Positions 9,601 through 16,093 of a stretch of DNA of 64,000 bases are shown in pieces (position 1 is the stretch's first letter; each line of letters begins with the position of its first letter). The stretch is taken from assembly GCA_005772895.1 (NCBI GenBank), contig SXIH01000036.1, forward strand, positions 62,001 through 126,000. Reading direction: 5' to 3'. This DNA is from Bacteroidota bacterium (GTDB lineage Bacteria > Bacteroidota > Bacteroidia > 2-12-FULL-35-15). Position numbers and translations under genes: made by a program. A model generated the notes under the pieces. The model worked only from the letters and a program-made list of their open reading frames with translations, did no database searches and had not been told where the DNA came from.

Positions 9601-10547
9601 TGATATATCCAACGGTATTTGACAAATCACAAAATGTTACTACTCTTTCAAATGATGGTGCAGGAAGCCCGCCTTATACTTTCGGAATTCAAAAAAATAT
9701 TTTGTACAAAGGAAAAGCAAGTGTGACAAATGGAGCTTTCAAGTTTTCTTTTGTTGTTCCTAAAGATATTGCTTACGCCTACGGAATAGGAAGGATAAGT
9801 TATTATGCAGAAAACGGAACAGAAGATGCGAATGGCTATTATGAAAAAGTAATTATAGGAGGCTCTAACGATTCAGCAGCTACAGATAATGCAGGACCAA
9901 CTGTGGATCTGTTTTTAAATGATGCGAAATTTGTATTTGGCGGATTAACAGATGAAACTCCGGATTTATTTGCCATCCTAAAAGATGACAATGGTGTGAA
10001 TACAGTTGGAAATGGAATAGGACATGATATTACAGCAGTGCTTGATGCAAATACAGAAAGCTCAATTGTTTTAAACGATTATTATCAGGCAGATTTAAAT
10101 AGTTATAAAAGCGGAACAATCCGTTATCCTTTTTCAGAATTAAGTGAAGGAAAGCATACCTTGAGTTTAAAAGTTTGGGATGTGTATAACAATTCTAGCC
10201 AGTCATATACCGAATTTATTGTTGCTCGTTCTGCTGAATTAGCTTTAAGTCATGTGTTGAACTATCCAAATCCTTTCACTACAAAAACGCAATTTTATTT
10301 TGAACAAAATCAGTGTTGTCAGATTTTGGATGTTTCAGTTCATATATTTACGGTATCCGGAAAACTTGTAAAAACAATTGACCAGTTTGTTCAAACAGAA
10401 GGTTTCCGTTCAGATCCGATTGAATGGGATGGACGTGATGATTTTGGTGATAAAATCGGAAAAGGTGTTTATATTTATAGAATAAAAGTGAAGACGAGTG
10501 AAGGTTCTGTAGCTGAAAAATTCGAAAAGCTTGTTATTTTAAATTAA
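6660..10547 (+). CDS. porU: T9SS C-terminal signal peptidase PorU
   Basis: PorU is the gingipain-type cysteine protease on the cell surface that cuts the sorting domain off T9SS cargo and attaches the cargo to anionic lipopolysaccharide. An N-terminal signal peptide is at residues 1-20, a pro/beta-rich region with GTWYKIGITQDGVYKL near 180-195, and a family C25 catalytic domain at about 545-930. The predicted catalytic dyad is His803 (YTGHGGEV) and Cys837 (TATCEFSR). A tail domain from about 1197 begins LNYPNPF and ends GVYIYRIKVKT, a sorting-domain-like module that PorU is known to keep uncleaved. The 1295-residue length suits Flavobacteria PorU. porV follows 33 bp downstream, matching the known porU-porV operon. 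Confidence 0.93.
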   Translation: MRATLVLIFLLVFEVALFGQAKYVSKQNPSQYTISWLEPGSFKPSENETKKFLNFTGARFEQEDAFLPRYFQKVALQNNSNSFETSILNAVYEPLSSAEVAIITNPSLISSEVIVKSVISTVKKQKSGIVSFVPIRKNSSTGKFEKLVAFDLSVTSNSVSSKSLNRAVHTYAANSVLQTGTWYKIGITQDGVYKLSYSFFQNLGIDVSTLNPQNIRVYGNGGGMLPELNSVARKDDLVENAISVVDGGDGIFDATDYVLFYGKGPQTWTYNAVTCPKYLHTINLYSDSAYYFINVDLGVGKRILTQASSALPVTNTVTTFDDYAFHESEYVNFIKSGRLWYGELFDNIATYSYTFSFPNIDMTAPASVGTSIASRSLATAANYSVVSQTGSSNISISSTPGDAYSDYAIIGSSCFSYTPNNSSVGVTVTKLTPDALGWLDYIEINVRRQLTMSGDQLAFRDALSMGAGNIAQYNVVSSLPIEIWDVTEPTNAFLQTTTPIGSTYQFTLPSDTLKQFVAFNGLSYLTPTISGTVVNQNLHALSNKEYIIIAHPDFYSDAMELATFHENTDTLSSIVVTPQQIYNEFSSGAQDISALRDFVKMFYDKAVLASEFPKYLLMYGDGSYDNKKRFGSNTNFIPTYQSNNSTVLTSSYVSDDFYGLLDDAEGVWVAGDAIDIGIGRFPVKSAAESKVLLNKVFDYKKTGFNPSVSNNGCSNLASTSPFGDWRNIVCFVGDDEDGGLHQSDANKLATMVDTAANEYNVDKIYLDAYSQEATPGGNRYPTVVDAINKRIEKGCLIWNYTGHGGEVGLAHERVVEVSQINNWKNYNNLPLFVTATCEFSRYDDPERTSAGEYVILNPEGGGIALLSTLRLVFASGNFILNRDFYEQAFVPIAGKMPRLGDLYEYVKTQPGGNSVNSRNFSLLGDPALTLAYPKYDVSTDTVNSIPVSVTSSDTIKALSLVTVSGFVRNDAGAILSSYNGVIYPTVFDKSQNVTTLSNDGAGSPPYTFGIQKNILYKGKASVTNGAFKFSFVVPKDIAYAYGIGRISYYAENGTEDANGYYEKVIIGGSNDSAATDNAGPTVDLFLNDAKFVFGGLTDETPDLFAILKDDNGVNTVGNGIGHDITAVLDANTESSIVLNDYYQADLNSYKSGTIRYPFSELSEGKHTLSLKVWDVYNNSSQSYTEFIVARSAELALSHVLNYPNPFTTKTQFYFEQNQCCQILDVSVHIFTVSGKLVKTIDQFVQTEGFRSDPIEWDGRDDFGDKIGKGVYIYRIKVKTSEGSVAEKFEKLVILN

Positions 10548-10580
10548 TTTGTACATTAGCAATCCTAAATAAATTATTGA

Positions 10581-11858
10581 ATGATGGATATTAGAGCATA
10601 CGGCAAAAAAATAGTTTTACTAGCTACGGCTATTGTTGTAGGGAATGGTGTTTATTCACAGTCAACAAATACTCAAAGAGCAGAAGAGCTTCAGTTAAAT
10701 ACAATAACTACAGCAGTTCCATTCTTATTAATCACACCTGATTCTAGAGCTGGTGGAATGGGCGATGTGGGTTGTGCTTCTTTGAACGATGTAAATTCAA
10801 TTCATTGGAATGCATCAAAAATGGCTTTTACTGAAAAGAAAATGGGATTTGGTGTTTCTTACACTCCTTGGTTAAGAGCACTTGTACCCGATATTAATTT
10901 GGCGTATATCACAGGTTTTTATAAAATGAAAAAGAAAGGAACCATTGGAGGTTCACTTAGATACTTTTCTTTAGGTGATATTACTTTTACAGATGCTAAC
11001 GGACAAGTGATTGGACAATTTCGTCCAAATGAATTTGCTATTGATGTATCTTACGCAACAAAGCTTGCAGATAATTTTTCTGTTGGTGGAGCAGTGAGAT
11101 ATGTGAATTCAAATCTTACAGGAAATGCTTTAGTAGAAAGTTCTCAAACACATGCTGGTCGTGCAGTTGGAGTTGACTTGTCGGCATTGTATAAAAAAGA
11201 CAAAGTAAAATTAGGAGATAAAAAAGCAATTGTTGCAGTAGGAATCAATATCTCAAATATTGGAAATAAAATGTCGTACTCCGACAGAGGAGATAAAAAC
11301 AGTGATGATTTTATTCCAATTAATTTACGTTTAGGCGGTTCGTTAAATGTTAATATAGATGATTATAATTCTATTTCCGTATTAGCTGATATCAATAAAC
11401 TTTTGGTTCCTACTCCACCAACATATAAATATAAGGTGGATCCAATCACAGGAGCAACAACCGGAGAAATTGATACAGATGCTGATGGTAATCCAATTAT
11501 TGAAGCTGGGAAAGATCCTAATAGAGGAGTTGCAGAAGGAATGTTTGGTTCATTTAGTGATGCACCGGGCGGAGGGAAAGAAGAGTTGAGAGAAATTAAC
11601 TATTCTGCAGGATTGGAATATTGGTACAATCATTTATTTGCAATCCGTGCAGGATATTTTTATGAGCATCCTACAAAAGGAAACCGTCAGTTTTTTACAA
11701 TTGGAGCTGGTGTGAAATACAATGTGTTCGGATTGGATTTTGCTTATTTGATTCCAACACAACAACGTAATCCATTAGAAAATACTTTACGCTTCACACT
11801 TACATTTGACTTTGATGCATTTAAAGATCAAAACAAAGAAGAAGCAAAAACAGAGTAG
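10581..11858 (+). CDS. porV: T9SS outer-membrane shuttle protein PorV (LptO)
   Basis: PorV is an outer-membrane beta-barrel that collects folded cargo leaving the T9SS translocon and hands it to PorU. A signal peptide ends near residue 27 (VGNGVYSQ). The mature start with ...ITTAVPFLLITPDSRAGGMGDVG and SIHWNASKMAF is the PorV/PorQ-family signature, and FADL-like barrel strands end with FRLTLTFDF-type residues. The 425-residue length is typical. Two adjacent ATGs (10581, 10584) are equivalent. It sits 33 bp after porU and before ispF, an order recalled from Porphyromonas. A terminator hairpin lies downstream at 11973-12008. Confidence 0.92.
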   Translation: MMDIRAYGKKIVLLATAIVVGNGVYSQSTNTQRAEELQLNTITTAVPFLLITPDSRAGGMGDVGCASLNDVNSIHWNASKMAFTEKKMGFGVSYTPWLRALVPDINLAYITGFYKMKKKGTIGGSLRYFSLGDITFTDANGQVIGQFRPNEFAIDVSYATKLADNFSVGGAVRYVNSNLTGNALVESSQTHAGRAVGVDLSALYKKDKVKLGDKKAIVAVGINISNIGNKMSYSDRGDKNSDDFIPINLRLGGSLNVNIDDYNSISVLADINKLLVPTPPTYKYKVDPITGATTGEIDTDADGNPIIEAGKDPNRGVAEGMFGSFSDAPGGGKEELREINYSAGLEYWYNHLFAIRAGYFYEHPTKGNRQFFTIGAGVKYNVFGLDFAYLIPTQQRNPLENTLRFTLTFDFDAFKDQNKEEAKTE

Positions 11859-11897
11859 CCTTATCTTGCTCATTTGGCAGAAAACTTCGTCTACCCA

Positions 11898-11918
11898 TTC
11901 GACTCCGCTCAGGGTGAC
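11898..11918 (+). repeat. Repeat family B, single arm
   Basis: This copy contains TCGACTCCGCTCAGGGTGA and closely matches an arm of the hairpin at 3748-3804. It is unpaired here and lies in the porV 3' region. Confidence 0.65.
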
Positions 11919-11972
11919 GAAAGAAAGTGAATAGTAAGTAAATGAGAAACGAACGTTAAGACAAATATAATC

Positions 11973-12008
11973 ACCCATGTTCAACACTTTGAATATGGGT
12001 ATTTTTTT
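11973..12008 (+). terminator. Intrinsic terminator after porV
   Basis: A 12-bp stem with one mismatch (ACCCATGTTCAA with TTGAATATGGGT, 4-base loop) is followed by ATTTTTTT. It ends 12 bp before the ispF ATG, so ispF may depend on read-through or on a promoter overlapping the hairpin. Confidence 0.8.
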
Positions 12009-12020
12009 AATAGATAAATT

Positions 12021-12497
12021 ATGAAAGTAAGAGTAGGATTTGGATTTGATGTTCACCAACTAAAAGAAGGAAAAGACTTGTGGCTAGGAGGAATTAAAAT
12101 TGCTCATTCAAAAGGAGCTGTTGGCCACTCGGATGCAGATGTGCTTATTCATGCAATTTGTGATGCGCTTTTAGGTGCAGCGGGATTGCGTGATATTGGA
12201 TTTCATTTTCCTGATACTTCTTCAGAATTTAAAGGAATTGACAGTAAAATTTTGTTGGATAGAGTGAATCAGCTTTTGAAAACAGAAGGTTATTCAATTG
12301 GAAATATTGATTGCACATTAGTGTTAGAGCAACCGAAGATAAATCCTCACATTGATAGCATGAAAAAGACGCTGGCTACTATTTTAAATGTAGAGGTGAA
12401 TGACATTGGTATTAAAGCTACAACCAACGAAAAAATGGGCTACGTGGGAAGAGAAGAAGGAGTTTGTGCTTATGCAGTTGCCCTTATTCAAAAGTAA
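12021..12497 (+). CDS. ispF: 2-C-methyl-D-erythritol 2,4-cyclodiphosphate synthase
   Basis: IspF cyclises CDP-methylerythritol 2-phosphate to MEcPP with release of CMP, the fifth step of the non-mevalonate isoprenoid pathway in the cytoplasm. The metal-binding DVH motif (D10, H12) opens the protein, followed by GHSDADVLIHAICDALLGA near 35-53, DIGFHFPD and the C-terminal IKATTNEKMGYVGREEG signature. The 158-residue length is exactly typical. It follows porV in the same direction and converges on the DUF2490 gene 10 bp away. Confidence 0.96.
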   Translation: MKVRVGFGFDVHQLKEGKDLWLGGIKIAHSKGAVGHSDADVLIHAICDALLGAAGLRDIGFHFPDTSSEFKGIDSKILLDRVNQLLKTEGYSIGNIDCTLVLEQPKINPHIDSMKKTLATILNVEVNDIGIKATTNEKMGYVGREEGVCAYAVALIQK

Positions 12498-12507
12498 ATA
12501 TTCTGAA

Positions 12508-13191
12508 TTACAGCGTAAGAGTATATTCTAATCCAAGAATGTATAAATTTTGTGGAGCAGAAATATTCCATTCTCTTTGAATCATATAAAATAATCCAAA
12601 AGTATTTCTGTCGTTTTTCTTGTAATCTAGACCCACAAAATAGCGTGCTCTAGTCCATAATCCATTTGATTCCACCATTCTGGGATTTACAATTTGATAA
12701 CGTATTTCAGAAGCAATATAAGGAGTAACAGGTTTGTCGAAATCGTATTTAATTTGAAATTTATTTCTTGAGTACCATTCAGGAAGATTACCAATCTCGC
12801 TGGAATAGACATTTCTTACTTCTGCTTGGATTCTTTGACGATACGAAAGAGCAAAGTTCCCAAATTTCTTTTTTAAAGAAATATCAAGCATTCCTCTGTG
12901 ACGAAAACTGATTGCATCATCCTCAATAAATTTTTCTATACATCTATAAGACAATGAAATTTTTAAAAAATCTGCTGGTCTGTATGAAAGACCTAAATCG
13001 GTATAGAAAAGATTGCTTTGAGAAAAATTTTCTCTTGCGCGGTATTCTTCAGTAATAAAAATTCCAAATTTTTGATTGAAGTTTTTTTCAACATTAAACG
13101 TGCACCAAAGGCCTGCATCATCCGTAGCTTGCGCAGATGAGGTATGGACAAATCCTGTAAAAATTAAAAATGTAAGAATTGTTTTTTTCAT
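12508..13191 (-). CDS. DUF2490 family outer-membrane beta-barrel protein
   Basis: This secreted protein has a signal peptide (residues 1-20, ending SSAQ) and a small beta-barrel pattern of alternating aromatic strands. Strands such as LSYRPADFLKISLSYRC, FGNFALSYRQRIQ and the closing LYILGLEYTLTL resemble the DUF2490 family. Function is unknown; members are porin-like in appearance. It is the last gene of a minus-strand series, 9 bp after the DUF4956 gene. DUF2490 genes recur near DUF4956/VTC genes in Bacteroidota (from memory, not checked), which suggests an outer-membrane partner of that pair. Confidence 0.7.
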   Translation of the reverse strand: MKKTILTFLIFTGFVHTSSAQATDDAGLWCTFNVEKNFNQKFGIFITEEYRARENFSQSNLFYTDLGLSYRPADFLKISLSYRCIEKFIEDDAISFRHRGMLDISLKKKFGNFALSYRQRIQAEVRNVYSSEIGNLPEWYSRNKFQIKYDFDKPVTPYIASEIRYQIVNPRMVESNGLWTRARYFVGLDYKKNDRNTFGLFYMIQREWNISAPQNLYILGLEYTLTL

Positions 13192-13200
13192 AATAAAATT

Positions 13201-13830
13201 CTATTTTGTTATGTTGTAATAAACTCTAATGATTGCTGTGTCTTTCAAAAAATCAATTTTCCCAATAGAGATTCGGTTGATTTTGATTCCCATTCTGTTT
13301 TCTAAATCAGCAAGCAATTCTGCTCTCAGCTCGGGTTTTATCATTTCTATGTTTTCGTATTGAATGTTTTGAGACACTTCTTTTTTCATAAATACTGTTG
13401 TTTCCAATGCGAAAGTGAAAACAAGAATGATAATATTAATTAAAGAGATTTCTATTGGATTTCCTTTACTAAGAGCAGTTATTAATCCCATTGCAATTAC
13501 TAAAAAAAGATAAGTCATATCTTTCATTGAAATTCCTTCTGTTCTATAACGCAACATAGAAAAGACTGCAAACAAACCAAATGCAGCCCCCATGCTCATA
13601 TCAGATTTATTCAAAATGAAAGTAATAAGGAAAATAATTAAGTTGAAAATAAATAGTGTGAAAAAATTCTCACGATTTTTATAGGTAGGGAAATAAATGA
13701 ATCGAATTAATATAAATACCGAAGCGAAATTAATTCCCAACCGGATAAAAAATTTAGGCCCTAGTTTATCAAAAAGGGTAAACCCTGTATTAACAGCTTC
13801 TTCAGTAATTAACTCTTGCAGTAGTACCAT
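13201..13830 (-). CDS. DUF4956 domain integral membrane protein
   Basis: This is a polytopic inner-membrane protein with about four hydrophobic segments (about residues 31-50, 59-76, 80-93, 107-145) and a cytoplasmic C-terminal domain of about 60 residues. The segment MSMGAAFGLFAVFSMLRYRTEG is the DUF4956 signature. The family is usually next to VTC-domain proteins, and here its first 29 bases overlap the end of the VTC gene in another frame, implying translational coupling. A role in moving or anchoring the polyphosphate product is an inference from that pairing. The start at 13830 is the only ATG ahead of the first membrane segment. Confidence 0.85.
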   Translation of the reverse strand: MVLLQELITEEAVNTGFTLFDKLGPKFFIRLGINFASVFILIRFIYFPTYKNRENFFTLFIFNLIIFLITFILNKSDMSMGAAFGLFAVFSMLRYRTEGISMKDMTYLFLVIAMGLITALSKGNPIEISLINIIILVFTFALETTVFMKKEVSQNIQYENIEMIKPELRAELLADLENRMGIKINRISIGKIDFLKDTAIIRVYYNITK

Positions 13831-14572
13831 GTAATGCTTTTTTTATTAAAATTAATTTTGGTTTAAAATTGTTGTGCTTAATTTTTTCAAACAAATTAAT
13901 AATTCCAAAGCAGTATTTGCTTATTGCTCCTTGCCGGATATGATATTTTTTCATCAATTTCAGAAACGGAGATGCAACGGCTTTATCTTGTTTTACTTCA
14001 GCTATAACAATATTTTCAATCGTTTTGTTTTGCTCTTTGTTTTTAAAAGTTAAATTCAAATCTATTGTTACTCTTTCGGGAGAATGTTTGTTCACAAAAG
14101 TGATTCTTGAATAATTCACCCAAATTTTCGCCTCTAAATTATCTGATCTTAAAGGTGTTTTATCTGTTAACAATTCATCTGCTTTTTCTCTTATAAAACC
14201 ATCAATTTCTTTTTGTTTTACTCTGTCCTTTATTGTTCTCCCTTTATTTGTTTTAAATTTTACTTCAAAAAAATTCAAATCCGACTCAACATATTTTCTA
14301 AATCTCACTTTAAATCTGCTTGGTTTTCCTCTGTGATGACTATGATACAAGTCAAACGTTTTTGTATCAAAATAAAGCGATTCATACCTACTTATTCTGT
14401 TTCCATTTACATCCAGAACTCTATAGTCGTTTTTTAACTGATTTAAAAATTCCGATAATTGATCGTGTTTAAAAACAAACTTTGTGTCGGTTCTGTCCAT
14501 AAGCTTCACACTATCCATTTCCTTCAGCGTGATGGGCTCAAATTCGTTCAATATTTTATTTAAATTATCCAC
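13802..14572 (-). CDS. VTC domain polyphosphate polymerase-like protein
   Basis: The VTC domain is the catalytic tunnel domain of the yeast vacuolar transporter chaperone, which makes polyphosphate from ATP. Matching features are FEPITLKEM and LMDRTDTKFVF near residues 11-34, the YESLYFDT strand near 64-71, basic tunnel residues in RGKPSRFKVRFRKY, and acidic metal-binding positions in FFEVKFK and IVIAEVK. The 256-residue length is a full single domain with no SPX domain. The likely start is GTG at 14572, because the conserved FEPI segment lies before the first internal ATG (14518). It begins 2 bp after the upstream repeat-protein gene and overlaps the DUF4956 gene by 29 bp. Polyphosphate synthesis is inferred, not shown. 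Confidence 0.85.
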   Translation of the reverse strand: MDNLNKILNEFEPITLKEMDSVKLMDRTDTKFVFKHDQLSEFLNQLKNDYRVLDVNGNRISRYESLYFDTKTFDLYHSHHRGKPSRFKVRFRKYVESDLNFFEVKFKTNKGRTIKDRVKQKEIDGFIREKADELLTDKTPLRSDNLEAKIWVNYSRITFVNKHSPERVTIDLNLTFKNKEQNKTIENIVIAEVKQDKAVASPFLKLMKKYHIRQGAISKYCFGIINLFEKIKHNNFKPKLILIKKALHGTTARVNY

Positions 14573-14574
14573 AA

Positions 14575-15144
14575 TTAATATTCGTATGAATACTTTTTAA
14601 TTGAAATCACTTCTCCTTTTTCGTTAGTCGTTTTCTTCTCCGTTTTTAAACCGTTTTTATCATAAGCATAAATCGATTTTTTTATCATTTTGCCCTTGTC
14701 ATCCATCGTAATTTCATAAGATCGGTCTCCTTTTGCATTATAGCCATGTTGTGTTTTTTCTAACATTTTACCATTTGCATCGTAGGTAGTTTCAAAAGTT
14801 TTGTCTTTGTTAGAATTATATTCAGTAGTAATTTTTTTCTTCAGATTTCCTTTGTCATCAAATACAAGCTCTTCAATAATATCATTATTCTTATTATAAG
14901 TTTGTGCTTCTTTCTTTTTGATAGAGCCATCTTTATTGTATTCAATCAATTCAATAACATTTCCGTTTTTATCAAATTTTTGAAACATGTCTGTCCGTGT
15001 TTTCTCCTTCCCATCAACCGATTCGGTAACAACGGTTGTGCTGGATTTAATGCCTAGTTTTTTCGCTTCTTTTTTGCTTTGTGAAAAAGAAACAAGATTT
15101 ATAAGTGAGAAAAGAAAAGTAACAACTATTAATTGAGTTCTCAT
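14575..15144 (-). CDS. Secreted YD/MORN-like repeat protein
   Basis: The protein has a signal peptide (about residues 1-21, VSFSQ) followed by about six repeats of 20-22 residues with the consensus YDxxGxxxxKxxxxY, as in EYNKDGSIKKKEA, FDDKGNLKKKITTEY and TYDANGKMLEKTQHGY. This pattern fits the YD/RHS-like or toxin-antitoxin-unrelated MORN-like surface repeat proteins common in Bacteroidota. It is rich in Lys and probably periplasmic or surface-exposed. No enzyme motif is visible. It lies 11 bp after a lipoprotein gene and 2 bp before the VTC gene, so it is almost certainly in the same operon. Function unknown. Confidence 0.65.
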   Translation of the reverse strand: MRTQLIVVTFLFSLINLVSFSQSKKEAKKLGIKSSTTVVTESVDGKEKTRTDMFQKFDKNGNVIELIEYNKDGSIKKKEAQTYNKNNDIIEELVFDDKGNLKKKITTEYNSNKDKTFETTYDANGKMLEKTQHGYNAKGDRSYEITMDDKGKMIKKSIYAYDKNGLKTEKKTTNEKGEVISIKKYSYEY

Positions 15145-15155
15145 TTTGTAAATTT

Positions 15156-15557
15156 TTATTTTACTACTTCTATTGTTTCACATTCAACCGTTTGCTTTTT
15201 TTCTGTTATTTCAACGTCTTTCTGAACAGCTATTCTGTTGATTGTTAAAGATGGACCTGTTGAATAAGCATAAATTTTGTAGTTGCCGGGGCGCAAATAT
15301 TTAAACTCATAAACACCATCAAAATTAGCTTGAACTTTGTCGCCATACGATGCATCATCTCCATAAATGATGTATACATCTTCATAAGCACCGGCAAATT
15401 CGCCAGCTACAACAGTTCCTGTTGCATTGTATCTTTTCACCCAAATTTTTCCCGTAATGGAAGCTTTTCCACCTTCTCCTTCTGATTTTTTACATGATGA
15501 AAAAGTGAATATGCTTAATGTTATAATTGCTATGAGTATTGTGTTGAATAGTTTCAT
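15156..15557 (-). CDS. Lipoprotein with carboxypeptidase-regulatory-like fold, copy 2
   Basis: This predicted lipoprotein has a lipobox (FSSC, Cys22) and a single beta-sandwich domain resembling CarboxypepD_reg/DUF4198-type domains: ASITGKIWV near 33-41, VYIIYGDDASYGDK near 65-78 and EFKYLRPGNYKIYAY near 89-103. It is clearly a paralogue of the preceding gene (15574-15996), sharing the SCKK..GEGG start, the YIIYGDD.SYG core and the FKYLR.G.YKIY strand. Such domains are structural and are found on surface proteins and TonB-dependent receptors. It sits 16 bp from its paralogue and 11 bp from the YD-like gene. The exact role is unknown; the context is the CotH/VTC block. Confidence 0.7.
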   Translation of the reverse strand: MKLFNTILIAIITLSIFTFSSCKKSEGEGGKASITGKIWVKRYNATGTVVAGEFAGAYEDVYIIYGDDASYGDKVQANFDGVYEFKYLRPGNYKIYAYSTGPSLTINRIAVQKDVEITEKKQTVECETIEVVK

Positions 15558-15573
15558 TTCTAAAAAAGTTTAA

Positions 15574-15996
15574 TTATTTGTAAATAACAAGTGGATCAGT
15601 TTCTATGGTTGCTTTTTTATCACTAATAGTAACCGAAACATCTACCGTTTTAATTCCGGAACCATAAAAATAAGAAGCACGTGTTGTGTCTTTCGATTTC
15701 ACATATATCTTATAATCGCCTTTACGCAAATATTTAAACTCAAAAACACCATCCGGACCAGATTTTGTTTTGTTTCCGTAACTAACATCATCACCGTAAA
15801 TGATGTAAACATCTTCATCGGCACCGGCATATTCACTTTTTAAAAAATAGACATCCGACATGCTGTTCAAGGCATTGTAGTTTTCTACCCAAATTTTTCC
15901 TTTAATAGTAGCTCTTCCTCCTTCACCTGCAGGTTTTTTACATGAGGAGATTACGAGTGCTAATGTAGCAACAAATAGTAAAGTGATTTTTTTCAT
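15574..15996 (-). CDS. Lipoprotein with carboxypeptidase-regulatory-like fold, copy 1
   Basis: This is a tandem paralogue of the next gene downstream. The lipobox is ISSC (Cys19), then SCKKPAGEGG, ATIKGKIWVENYN, DVYIIYGDDVSYG and FEFKYLRKGDYKIYVKS. It differs by a longer loop near residues 45-60 (SMSDVYFLKSEYAG) and a different tail strand. One beta-sandwich domain fills the mature protein, with no catalytic motif. It is the first gene after a 97-bp gap that contains an AT-rich inverted repeat, so a promoter for the 15996-12508 gene string may lie there. Function unknown; location expected at the outer membrane or periplasm. Confidence 0.7.
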   Translation of the reverse strand: MKKITLLFVATLALVISSCKKPAGEGGRATIKGKIWVENYNALNSMSDVYFLKSEYAGADEDVYIIYGDDVSYGNKTKSGPDGVFEFKYLRKGDYKIYVKSKDTTRASYFYGSGIKTVDVSVTISDKKATIETDPLVIYK

Positions 15997-16058
15997 TTTA
16001 GATTTTGTATTATAATAATGTTATTGCAATGTTAAAATAATGTTCTGTAGGAAATCTG

Positions 16059-16085
16059 TTTTTGTTAATGTAATATTAACAAAAA
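16059..16085. repeat. Perfect AT-rich inverted repeat between CotH and lipoprotein genes
   Basis: Arms TTTTTGTTAAT and ATTAACAAAAA (11 bp, GTAAT centre) pair perfectly. Neither direction ends in a clean U-run after a GC-rich stem, so it is a poor intrinsic terminator and could be an operator. Confidence 0.5.
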
Positions 16086-16093
16086 AGTTTTTG

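Noticed and set aside
16059-16085. AT-rich inverted repeat as an intrinsic terminator for the large CotH gene
   Set aside because: The stem has only one G/C pair and no following U-run outside the stem in either direction, so it is listed only as an inverted repeat.
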